A stretch of 64,000 nt of DNA from BOG-908 sp963850605 (GTDB lineage: Bacteria > Pseudomonadota > Alphaproteobacteria > Acetobacterales > Acetobacteraceae), in the NCBI GenBank assembly GCA_963850605.1, contig CAWKLX010000010.1, positions 66,411-130,410 on the forward strand, in the 5' to 3' direction. This document shows, piece after piece, positions 35,743 to 43,648 of this stretch (within the stretch, counting starts at the first letter, position 1; each line of letters begins with the position of its first letter). Below the pieces are notes generated by a model. The model had not been told where the DNA came from. It did not search any database and saw only the letters and a list, made by a program, of their open reading frames with translations. The position numbers and the translations under genes are program-made.

Positions 35743-36462
35743 ATGATCACGAACGCGTCTGGTCAGCAGAAATCGCCGCGCCGCTGGGCGCTTCTCACTA
35801 CCCTGCTTGGCGGACTGGTCTTTGCCAGCCCCGTGCTCACCTCGACGCCCGCATTGGCCGGCCCGGACCAGCAGGCGACCGTGGACCACGCCCTGGGCAC
35901 GTTGCAGGACCTGCGCCACGACAAGGAATTCGGCAATGCCCGGCAGTTGCTGCGTACGTCGCGCGCGGTGCTGATTGCTCCCCGCATCTTCAAGGGCGCG
36001 TTCTTCGTCGGCGGCGAGGGCGGCACGGCGCTGCTGATGGTGCGCGGCGCCCATGGCTGGAGCGATCCGGCCTTTTATACGATCGGTTCGGCCAGCTTCG
36101 GCCTGCAGATCGGCGCCAAGGAGAGCGAGCTGATCCTGTTCATCCGCTCCGAGCGTGCGCTGGAAGCGCTGATGCGTGACAAGTTCAAGATCGGCGGTGA
36201 CGCGGGCATTACGGTCGCGACGCTGGGCTCGGACGTGCAGGGGGCAACCACCGCCAATGTGGGCGCCGACATCATTGCCTGGGCCTCCTCTTCGGGCGCG
36301 TTCGCCGGCCTGTCGCTCGACGGGTCGATCCTCGCCCCGCAGAGCGAGGCCAACACCAGCTACTACGGTCGTCCGGTAACGGTGAGCGACATCGTGCGCC
36401 GCCATGCCGTCACCAGTCCCGCAGCCTCGGGGCTGGTGCGCGCGCTCGGCAGCTTGGGCTGA
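35743..36462 (+). CDS. SYLF-domain (YSC84-like) exported lipid-binding protein
   Basis: A 239-residue protein with a signal peptide (TTLLGGLVFASPVLTSTPALA) and a mature SYLF domain. LLRTSRAVLIAPRIFKGAFFVGGEGGTALLM, then GWSDPAFYTIGSASFGLQIGAKESELILFI, and GLSLDGSILAPQSEANTSYYG are the characteristic blocks. SYLF proteins bind phosphoinositides or other lipids; the bacterial role is unclear. ATG at 35743 has GGAG upstream; an in-frame ATG at 35704 lacks one. A strong hairpin follows the stop. Confidence 0.87.
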   Translation: MITNASGQQKSPRRWALLTTLLGGLVFASPVLTSTPALAGPDQQATVDHALGTLQDLRHDKEFGNARQLLRTSRAVLIAPRIFKGAFFVGGEGGTALLMVRGAHGWSDPAFYTIGSASFGLQIGAKESELILFIRSERALEALMRDKFKIGGDAGITVATLGSDVQGATTANVGADIIAWASSSGAFAGLSLDGSILAPQSEANTSYYGRPVTVSDIVRRHAVTSPAASGLVRALGSLG

Positions 36463-36467
36463 CGCGT

Positions 36468-36499
36468 ACAGGGCTGGCGGCGGAAGCTGCCAGCCCTGT
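36468..36499. terminator. bidirectional terminator hairpin
   Basis: ACAGGGCTGGC and GCCAGCCCTGT form a perfect 11-bp stem with a 10-base loop. It lies between the stops of the plus-strand SYLF gene and the minus-strand small lipoprotein gene and can serve both. Confidence 0.7.
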
Positions 36500-36503
36500 C
36501 CTG

Positions 36504-36638
36504 CTATCTGCAGTGCCAGTTATAGGGGTGATACGCACAGAACCCTGGCCCCGGGCCGTATCCCGGCCCCGCCACGACGCAGCCCGCGAGCGGCAGCAAC
36601 AGCGACATAAGCAGGATCGTGGCAAGCGCGCGCGGCAT
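36504..36638 (-). CDS. very small lipoprotein (44 aa)
   Basis: A short gene with all the marks of a real one. ATG at 36638 is preceded by GGAGGAGA at good spacing. The signal peptide ends in the lipobox PLAGC with the cysteine at 20. The mature peptide of 25 residues is rich in glycine, proline and tyrosine (GPGYGPGPGF) and ends in HPYNWHC plus Arg. No family name; comparable Gly/Tyr-rich mini-lipoproteins occur widely in proteobacteria. It converges on the SYLF gene. Confidence 0.68.
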   Translation of the reverse strand: MPRALATILLMSLLLPLAGCVVAGPGYGPGPGFCAYHPYNWHCR

Positions 36639-36827
36639 GTTGTCTCCTCCTGATGATACCGGTCGCATCAACTTGCGAACGGGCCGACCGGCGCCAAGGT
36701 TGCCGTAACGCTCTGCAACCGTTGCCGCGGGCGGGATGCAAGGTTTTCCACTGGCGCCGGCGTGCGCGTGGTGCCAAGCTTGGCGGGTCACCACGCGATG
36801 GCCACACTCGGATCCACGGAGCACCGC

Positions 36828-37076
36828 ATGTCACCGGGCACGCAGATCATTCTCAGCGGCACATTGACGTTCGGTGTTCCCCTGGCGTTGGCGGTACGCG
36901 ACCTGATCGCGCTGCGTCGCCCGCCAAGCGGCAGTTGGCGCCCCGAACCCCCCGAGCCCACAGCGCCTCCGCCGGGCGGGGGCGGCGGCCAGGCCCGGCC
37001 CGCGCTGCCTACGTGCCTGCTGATCGCGGCGCAGGGCAAGCACGCGAGCACCCATCGCGAACTGGAGCTTGTCTGA
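36828..37076 (+). CDS. small hypothetical membrane protein (82 aa)
   Basis: ATG at 36828 with GGAG 6 bases upstream. The N-terminus forms one hydrophobic segment (IILSGTLTFGVPLALAVRDLI), followed by a basic LRRPP and a proline/glycine-rich tail. No named family is recognised. The charged and proline-rich tail after a single anchor suggests a membrane-tethered peptide. It precedes a frameshifted hypothetical gene by about 50 bp. Confidence 0.5.
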   Translation: MSPGTQIILSGTLTFGVPLALAVRDLIALRRPPSGSWRPEPPEPTAPPPGGGGGQARPALPTCLLIAAQGKHASTHRELELV

Positions 37077-37125
37077 TCCGGCCAAGCCCTGCAGTTTTGG
37101 CGGCGACACGTCATAGGACCGGCGA

Positions 37126-37642
37126 TTGATACTGGGTTGGTTTGCCGCCGCTGCGGCGGCCTTAATGGCCGGCGCGACCGCATGGCGCAGCATGGCATCG
37201 GGCGCCGATCCCCAGAGTTGGCCGGCGAATGCGAGTTTCGAGACGCAGCGCAGGCTGGCCGTGCGCTACCTCCGGCGCCAGGGCTGGACGATGGGCGAAC
37301 CGATGCCGTGGATGAACGTGTTCGTTCGCGGCAATCGCGGCAATGTCTGGCTGAACCTGATGATCCACGGACCCGAAACGCTCAGCCTGCCCCTGCTGAT
37401 GCGCGACTGCATCGACAAGACGGCCAACACGCCCGTTCTGGTCGGCATACTCACCCGCAGCGATCTTGCCGGACGACCTCAAGGCAGATGCGGAGCGCAA
37501 CGGCCTGTACGTGATCAGCCCGGCCGAACTCGCGGACGTCGAGGTGCATATCAACCGGGCCGCCGCCCGGGTGCGGGAACGCAGGGAGGCGGCCGCCGCA
37601 CCCGACCGCAACATGGCCGGCGCACCGGCCGGAGCGGCCTGA
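37126..37642 (+). pseudogene. hypothetical membrane-anchored protein, frameshifted
   Basis: From a TTG at 37126 the first frame gives an N-terminal hydrophobic segment (WFAAAAAALMAGATAW) and a folded-looking region (LRRQGWTMGEPMPWMNVFVRG, LVGILTRSDL). After about 37463 the sensible continuation (PDDLKADAERNGLYVISPAE, ending APAGAA) lies in the next frame with its stop at 37640-37642, sharing a base with the following ATG (TGATG). Length is 3n+1. Read straight through, the first frame would fuse with the sulfotransferase via an arginine/glycine-rich linker, which is clearly artificial. Function unknown; the end segment resembles restriction-endonuclease-like small proteins only vaguely. Confidence 0.66.
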
Positions 37643-38463
37643 TGCCGGATACAGCTTTGCCCGGAACGGCCCCGGTGTCCCCGGTCTTCATCGTCGGCTC
37701 GCCGCGCTCGGGCACCAGCATTCTGATCGCGTCACTGCTGCGTGCGGGATACGGCGGCTTCCTGGAGGGCAATTTCCTGTCGTTGCTGCAGGTAATCGAG
37801 CGCGACGTGGAGCGGCATTTCGGCATCTTCTACACGCCCAACGAGAAGGTTCTGACGTCGCGGCTGGATCGTGCGGCGCTGAAGGAACGGCTGTCGCGGG
37901 TTATCGTGGAGGCGGCCGTGGCGCAGCAGCCGGCCGGGCCGTGGGTGGACAAGACCGGGGGGCCGGAGATGATCCAGTCCATCCCCGTGCTGCGGCGCCT
38001 GCTGCCAGGCAGCCGCTTCATTTTCGCCAAGCGGCGCGCCATCGAGAACGTGGTGTCTCGCCTGATCAAGTTCCCGACCATGAGTTTCGAATATCACTGC
38101 GCGGACTGGGCGAGGACCATGGCCGCTTGGCGGGCGCTGCGCACGGCCGCCCCAGGGCCCGATCTGATGGAGGTGGACCAGCGCGCCATCAGCCAGAACT
38201 CGGCGGACGTGGCTGCGCGGCTGGGCACGTTCCTGGGCCTGGCAGCACCGGGCGTGGCACAGATCCAGGCCGCCTTCACGCGCCAGAAACCCCAGCAGAC
38301 AGAGGAGGGCAGCGCCGACCGTGTTCTCTCACTCGACGGGGTCGGCTGGACGGAGGCGCAGCGCGCGGCGTTCCACGCGCAGTGCGACGGCGAAATGGCG
38401 GCCGAGGGCTACAGCACCGACGAGACCTATTGGACGCAAGCGGCCCGCTTGGCGCCACCCTGA
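37642..38463 (+). CDS. sulfotransferase family protein
   Basis: A 273-residue PAPS-dependent sulfotransferase-type protein. VFIVGSPRSGTSILIASLL near the N-terminus is the 5'-phosphosulfate loop, and FIFAKRRAIENVVSRLIKFP is the 3'-phosphate-binding block. The start is ATG at 37642, sharing a base with the preceding stop; the same frame is open upstream only because of the frameshift there. It heads a run of glycan genes (SGNH acetyltransferase-like, TIM-barrel protein, three glycosyltransferases), so a polysaccharide or glycolipid acceptor is likely. Confidence 0.83.
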   Translation: MPDTALPGTAPVSPVFIVGSPRSGTSILIASLLRAGYGGFLEGNFLSLLQVIERDVERHFGIFYTPNEKVLTSRLDRAALKERLSRVIVEAAVAQQPAGPWVDKTGGPEMIQSIPVLRRLLPGSRFIFAKRRAIENVVSRLIKFPTMSFEYHCADWARTMAAWRALRTAAPGPDLMEVDQRAISQNSADVAARLGTFLGLAAPGVAQIQAAFTRQKPQQTEEGSADRVLSLDGVGWTEAQRAAFHAQCDGEMAAEGYSTDETYWTQAARLAPP

Positions 38464-38473
38464 CCGGGATCGC

Positions 38474-39442
38474 GTGACAACTCCCGGCACCATCGAGAAT
38501 GGCGTGCTGTTCGGCCATGACGGCGAGCTTTTCCTGGCGCATGGCGGCCACGCCGTGCTCGACTATGCGACCGGCCGGCGGCACGTGCCGCCGGAGATGT
38601 TTGCGGTGTTCGAAGCCAACATCCTGGCCCGTGCCAGGGTCTGCACCGAACAAGGTGCCGCCTACCGCCACGTGATCTTTCCCGACAAGCAGTCCGTGGT
38701 GCGCGACCGCTTTCCGTATGCCGATCCGGTGTGCCTGGGATCGCTCTACGAGCAGCACTGCACGCATGCCTCGGCCCATCTGCTGAACTTGACCCGGACG
38801 CTGCGCCAGCACGCGGGCGACTGCTACAAGAAGCTGGACACGCATCTGAGTGACCACGGCATGGCGGTGGCGGCTGGGACCGTCTTGGCGGTGTTGACCG
38901 GCGAGGATGGGGCGGCCGCATCCGCAGCCCTGCACGCCACGCCCACGAAGTTGCAAACTATGCCTGGCGATCTTGGCGGCAAGCTGACTCCGAAGCTGTG
39001 CGGGGTGGAGCGCACGATCGAGGCGAATTGGCCGCTGAAGTTTTTCAGCAACGGCGTCGGTTTCGGCAATGACGGTCAGGCTGATATCTACATCTCTCCA
39101 CGGTCCCTGCTGCCAGGGCGGCTGCTGTGGTTCGGCGACTCCTTCGGCCGGGGCTGCGTGCGCCTGCTCTCGCTCTTCTTTCGCGAGATCCTCTTTCTGC
39201 GCACGCGTTTTTTCCACGATGAAATGTTTCGTCAGTTTCGCCCGGGCTATGTGGTGACCCAGAACGTCGAACGCTATCTGGACGCGGTGGCGCCGGACGA
39301 GGAGGCACCGCCATTCCTGCTCTATCCTGCGCTGAAAGGCCTTGAACAGACGCCAACGCCGGATTTTGCCCGCGCGATGGCGGCGCTTCTCTCATATCCG
39401 CGCGGGCCGTATCGCACATTCATGGCCGGCTTTGCCCTATGA
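38474..39442 (+). CDS. AlgX/AlgJ-like SGNH-fold O-acetyltransferase
   Basis: A 322-residue protein. Two motifs match AlgX/AlgJ in kind and order: DTH (residues 122-124, in CYKKLDTHLSDHG) for the Asp-His of the triad, and WFGDSFGRG with Ser223 as nucleophile about 100 residues later. No signal peptide is visible from the GTG start at 38474, which is unusual because AlgX and AlgJ act in the periplasm; an upstream start would lie inside the sulfotransferase gene. Likely O-acetylates a sugar in the same glycan pathway. It overlaps the next gene by 4 bp (ATGA). Confidence 0.74.
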   Translation: MTTPGTIENGVLFGHDGELFLAHGGHAVLDYATGRRHVPPEMFAVFEANILARARVCTEQGAAYRHVIFPDKQSVVRDRFPYADPVCLGSLYEQHCTHASAHLLNLTRTLRQHAGDCYKKLDTHLSDHGMAVAAGTVLAVLTGEDGAAASAALHATPTKLQTMPGDLGGKLTPKLCGVERTIEANWPLKFFSNGVGFGNDGQADIYISPRSLLPGRLLWFGDSFGRGCVRLLSLFFREILFLRTRFFHDEMFRQFRPGYVVTQNVERYLDAVAPDEEAPPFLLYPALKGLEQTPTPDFARAMAALLSYPRGPYRTFMAGFAL

Positions 39443-40674
39443 GCCGGGGCGCATCGCCGCGATCCTGGCGGGCCGTCTCCAGGCGAGGACTGCTCGGGTA
39501 TGCAACCCTGCTTGCCGCAAGCGGCCGGCCCGCATGGTCCCGGACAAGCCTGCGGCCGAAACTCTTCTTCTATCCGGCCCCGTACCGGCTGAACGACGGA
39601 TCGATCATGTTCTCGCCCGTCGCGATGTCCGGCCATCACGTCACGACTGCCTTCCCGCAAATCGAGGAGATGGCCGGTGTGGTGGTCACGCTTTACTGGT
39701 CGAGGATTGTCCGTGGAGAAGAGCCCGATTTCTCGCTCATAGACGACACGCTCGCGTATTGGCGCGCCCGCGACAAACGCGTGGTTCTGGGCGTAGCGAC
39801 GGTCGGCCATCCGCTGGCTGAACCAGACCGCGGCAAACCCGCCCTCGCGACTCCGACACCGGATTTCGTCATGGCCCAGGTGCAGACATTCACCCAGGAT
39901 GCGCCAGTCATCGGGCCGGTCCGGCCAAGACGGGACTGGGGAAAAATGGCCACGCGCCTGCCGGTTTATTGGGACAGGATATTCATCGCACAGGTCGAGC
40001 GACTGGTGCAGCTTCTGTCGCGCTACGATGGGCACCCTGCCCTGGCGCAGGTCCGTATCTCGACCGGAATATTGGGCGAAGACAACCCGACCTTCGACGG
40101 ATTGCGGTCGGACATGCCCGGTTTCAGCAATGCGGCTTGGCTCGGTTACTGCCGGACGATGACCGATTTGTACCTGAAATGGTTCAAGCATTCGCAACTG
40201 GAATTCGACCTCGACAGGGTGGGTTGGATATATGCGCGGGGCAGTCCTGCCGACCGACAGGCCGCAGACGATTTCGTGCGATATCTTCGGCGCAATCGCG
40301 TGTTTCTTGCCATGAACGGTTTCGACACGGTCAATATCGGTGCGTGGCAGGAGGGCGCAGCAAACCGCTCCGGACCGGCACGATGCCTCGATTATCTGCG
40401 CCAGGCCCGCTCGGCTGGGGAGACAGTCGGCGTCGAGGGCGCGCCATTGTTCAACCCGCGGTTCACCGACACGCAGACCATCGGCCGGGCGATGGTGACA
40501 CTCGGGGCCGGACGACTGGTTCTGTTCGGCGACGCGCCGGCAAGCCTTGACTACGCCCGGCATGGCTTGGACGCACAGAACAAGGCAACGCTCGACATGT
40601 TTGGCCTCGCCGAGACAGCTAGGCTGGCCGCCCAGGCGCAAAGCTTGATAGCCGCAATCGGCTACACCGGATAG
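39439..40674 (+). CDS. Tat-exported TIM-barrel protein, glycoside hydrolase-like
   Basis: A 411-residue protein with a twin-arginine-type leader (VSRRGLLGYATLLAASG). The mature part reads like a (beta/alpha)8 glycoside hydrolase: VVVTLYWSRIVRGEEPDFSLIDDTLAYWRARDKRVVLGVA resembles the opening of GH35/GH42-type barrels, and LYLKWFKHSQLEFDLDRVGW a later strand-helix pair. I cannot name a family or prove catalytic glutamates. Export by Tat implies folding in the cytoplasm, perhaps with a cofactor. Coupled to the AlgX-like gene by ATGA and followed closely by GT61; it may trim or bind the exported glycan. Confidence 0.6.
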   Translation: MSRGASPRSWRAVSRRGLLGYATLLAASGRPAWSRTSLRPKLFFYPAPYRLNDGSIMFSPVAMSGHHVTTAFPQIEEMAGVVVTLYWSRIVRGEEPDFSLIDDTLAYWRARDKRVVLGVATVGHPLAEPDRGKPALATPTPDFVMAQVQTFTQDAPVIGPVRPRRDWGKMATRLPVYWDRIFIAQVERLVQLLSRYDGHPALAQVRISTGILGEDNPTFDGLRSDMPGFSNAAWLGYCRTMTDLYLKWFKHSQLEFDLDRVGWIYARGSPADRQAADDFVRYLRRNRVFLAMNGFDTVNIGAWQEGAANRSGPARCLDYLRQARSAGETVGVEGAPLFNPRFTDTQTIGRAMVTLGAGRLVLFGDAPASLDYARHGLDAQNKATLDMFGLAETARLAAQAQSLIAAIGYTG

Positions 40675-40682
40675 CGGGCCGC

Positions 40683-41942
40683 ATGCAGTCTTGCGATCGG
40701 CCGGACGGAAAAGGCGAGGCGGTGACGGAACAGGCCGGGCCGTTTGCGCCCAAGGCGGTGTTCGACGCGTTGTCCGGGCGCGAGTTCGACCTCACCGAGT
40801 CGGACGGGCAACACGTCCTTGGCTTTCAGAGCGTGATCGAGGAGGGTGGCCGGTGGACCCATCGTCGCCCCGATTTCATTTTGAACCTGTCAGAAAAGGC
40901 CATCGCGGACTGGATCTGCGAGGAATCGGAGACGCCGGCCCACTATCTTTGCCGACATTGCGACACGCTCGTCTTCGCACAGAATGGCACGCTGGATTGG
41001 ACGGGTGACTGGGGGTGCGAGACGATACGGTTCAGGACGCAGTTCATGGACAGCTATCTCAGCCCGTCCTATCAGACGATCTTTCCGGGACCGAAGCCGC
41101 GCCTGCACGTTCGCGACGGTATCCGCCGCCTGTCATTGGACACCTTGCATTTCGATGACATCGAAGTCGTGCACGAGCCGGTGTTCCTGGCCACTCCGCT
41201 TGAACCGGATAATTGGGGAAGGTGGGTTGCGACCGTCATCCAAAAGGCGCTGCTATACCGCAGGTTTGGCAGCGGGCGGCGCTTCTTCTGCCGGGCACGG
41301 CATGGGTGGCAGCGGGCAGTGCTGAACGCGCTGGGCATTCCGGACGAACGAATTCTGGATCATGATCCGGGGCGCACATATCTATGCCACGATCTGCTGA
41401 CGACGCGATATTCCGTGGCCTCCATGGTGATGTCGCCTCAGGCGCGCGCGCACTACGAAGAAATAAGGCTCGATCTGGGATCGAACATCGGCCCGAGCGG
41501 CAAGCGGCTGTTCGTCTCACGCCGGAGCGCGTCGAGGAAGCGGCCGCGGTATCGCGTGCTTGCCAATGAGGACGCGCTGATCGGCGCGCTGGCATCCGGG
41601 CACTTCGAGATTTATGAGCCAGAACTTCACAGTTTTCAGGATCAGGTCAGAACCTTCGCCGCGGCCGAGGCCGTGGCGTGCTTGGGCGGCGCGGCCTTGT
41701 ACAATGTCGTCTTCTGCCGGCCGGGAACACGGGTCGTGACGTTGGAGTCGTCGGATCGTTTCATTCGGCCGCACTCGCGTCTGATCGCATCGATGGGATT
41801 CGACTACGGCGTGGTGTTCGGAACCGAGGATCCGGACGACCCCGCACCGTTGCACAAACGTTGGAGCCTGGACATCGCCGCGACGGTCCAGGCGCTCGAT
41901 CGGTTTTTCACGACCACACACGCAAGCGTAACCGCCCCATGA
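40683..41942 (+). CDS. glycosyltransferase family 61 protein
   Basis: A 419-residue GT61 (DUF563) enzyme. The C-terminal half carries the family pattern: KRLFVSRRSASRKRPRYRVLANEDAL, EIYEPELHSFQDQVRTFAAAE, and LGGAALYNVVFCRPGTRVVTLE. GT61 enzymes use UDP-sugars (xylose, GlcNAc and others), but the donor cannot be told. The start is ATG at 40683; GTG at 40722 is an alternative. It sits 8 bp after the TIM-barrel gene and before the GT2 gene. Confidence 0.84.
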   Translation: MQSCDRPDGKGEAVTEQAGPFAPKAVFDALSGREFDLTESDGQHVLGFQSVIEEGGRWTHRRPDFILNLSEKAIADWICEESETPAHYLCRHCDTLVFAQNGTLDWTGDWGCETIRFRTQFMDSYLSPSYQTIFPGPKPRLHVRDGIRRLSLDTLHFDDIEVVHEPVFLATPLEPDNWGRWVATVIQKALLYRRFGSGRRFFCRARHGWQRAVLNALGIPDERILDHDPGRTYLCHDLLTTRYSVASMVMSPQARAHYEEIRLDLGSNIGPSGKRLFVSRRSASRKRPRYRVLANEDALIGALASGHFEIYEPELHSFQDQVRTFAAAEAVACLGGAALYNVVFCRPGTRVVTLESSDRFIRPHSRLIASMGFDYGVVFGTEDPDDPAPLHKRWSLDIAATVQALDRFFTTTHASVTAP

Positions 41943-42009
41943 TGGACAGAACAAGCGCCTGGCTGTCATACACCGAGGCCGCGCAACGACACAGCGGCGG
42001 GAGGTAGCG

Positions 42010-43648
42010 ATGAGTGGGAGCGATCCCAAGACGGCCGACCCCCCCGACACTCCAGCCCACGACATCCCCGCCGACTTCGACGAGAACGCCTACCTCGCAG
42101 CCTACCCAAAAATCGCCGAAAACATCCGCGCCGGCTTCGTGAAATCCGCGCTGGACCACTATCTGCGCAAGGGCGTCGCCGAAAAGCGTCTGGAGCAGCC
42201 ACGCTACCGCAAGGCGTTGGCCGAGCAGCAATTGCTGTCGAGGCTCTCCGCACCGCCGTCGACCGCAGAAGCGCCGGCGGGCGCACGAGGCTGGCTGCCG
42301 AGCGGGCTGGATACGGGTACTGGCCACGCCGGATGGCACATGCCTGGTAATCGGCTGGGTGGACGACCGGGGGCTGGGGTTGCACGCCATCACGCTGGAG
42401 TTGCCGGGCGGCCGCACGGTGCGGACAGCGGCAATCGCGCGCTGCCGGCGTGCCGATGCGGAGTCTGCGATCGGGTGCCCGCCAGGCCATCTGCTGGGGT
42501 TCTACGCCCTGCTCAATCTCGGCCAGGCAGCACCACCCGGTCCCGGCACCACGGTGCTGCTGCATTGCGGCGGCGAGCCGGTCAGCCATCCCGCGCGCCC
42601 GCATCTGATGGAGGCGGCCACGTTGCGTGACTCCGCCTTCGAATATCTTGCGGCAGCCGGGTATTTCGGCGCGCATGCGGTGGAGACCTTCCTGCAAATG
42701 GATTGCGGCATGGGGACGGCCTTGTTGCGGCTGAACCAGTCGCTCTCCACGCGCATCTCCGCGCTCGCTTACGTGGAGCGGCACGGTGACCATGCGAAAC
42801 GATTTCGCGCCTCGGTCGTGGTGTGCCTGTATGGCCGCCCGGAATACCTGTTCTTGCAGGCCGCGGCGTTCTGCGCGTCCCCAGGCGCCACCGATTTCGA
42901 ATACGTCTATATCAGCAACAGCCCCGAGCTGACGGAGACTTTGCAGCGCGAAGCCCGGATCGCGACGCGGCTATACGGCCTGTCGTTCACGCTGATTTTC
43001 CTGCCGGGCAATGCGGGGTTCGGGGCGGCCAACAACGTGGCCGTGTCGCTCGCCGCCAGCGATCGCGTGCTGATCTGCAACCCCGATGTCTTCCCGCGCG
43101 ACGCGGGCTGGGCCGCGCGCCATACCGATATTGTGGACCAACTGCCGGCCGAGCAGACATGCTTGTGGGGTGCGCCGCTGTTTTATGACGACGGCTCGCT
43201 GATGCATGGCGGCATGTTCATCGCCAGCGACGCCGGGCTGTCCGTCCGTCCGGACGGTATCGTCCGGCAGGATCTGTTGCGGGTGGAACATTACGGCAAG
43301 GGCGCGCCCCCAGACACGGCGCTGTACCACCAGTCGCGCCGCGTGCCCGCGGTCACCGGCGCCTTCATCTCCGCCGACCGGGCCTGGTTCCAGAAGATCG
43401 GCGGCTTTTCGGAAGAGTATGTGTTCGGCCATTACGAGGATGCCGATCTGGGACTGAAGAGCTGGCGCGAGGGCGGGCAGGTTTGGATGCACGACCTGCC
43501 GCTTTGGCATCTGGAAGGCAAGGGATCGACGCGCCGCCCGGCGCATGACGGCGGCACCATGATCAACCGCTGGCATTTTACAAAAACCTGGCTGGCCGCG
43601 ATGCAGGATGGCTGGGGCGGTCCGGACCCGGCACGTATCGCCCCATGA
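42010..43648 (+). pseudogene. GT2-type glycosyltransferase with N-terminal helical domain, frameshifted
   Basis: From ATG at 42010 the first frame gives a helical N-terminal module (DFDENAYLAAYPKIAENIRAG, SALDHYLRKG) often seen before glycosyltransferase domains in alphaproteobacteria. The GT2 enzyme itself is in the next frame: CLVIGWVDDRGLG, FRASVVVCLYGRPEYLFLQ, LPGNAGFGAANNVAV, RVLICNPDVFPRDAG and GHYEDADLGLKSW. The switch falls between about 42240 and 42315, and length is 3n+1, so one surplus base. The downstream frame alone could start at ATG 42359 but would lose part of the fold. It overlaps the GT4 gene by 4 bp (ATGA). Confidence 0.8.

Noticed and set aside
37126..38463. A single 445-residue fusion of a membrane protein and a sulfotransferase
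   Set aside because: The linking stretch is arginine/glycine-rich out-of-frame translation; a +1 shift restores a sensible ending for the first gene and an ATG for the second at a TGATG joint.
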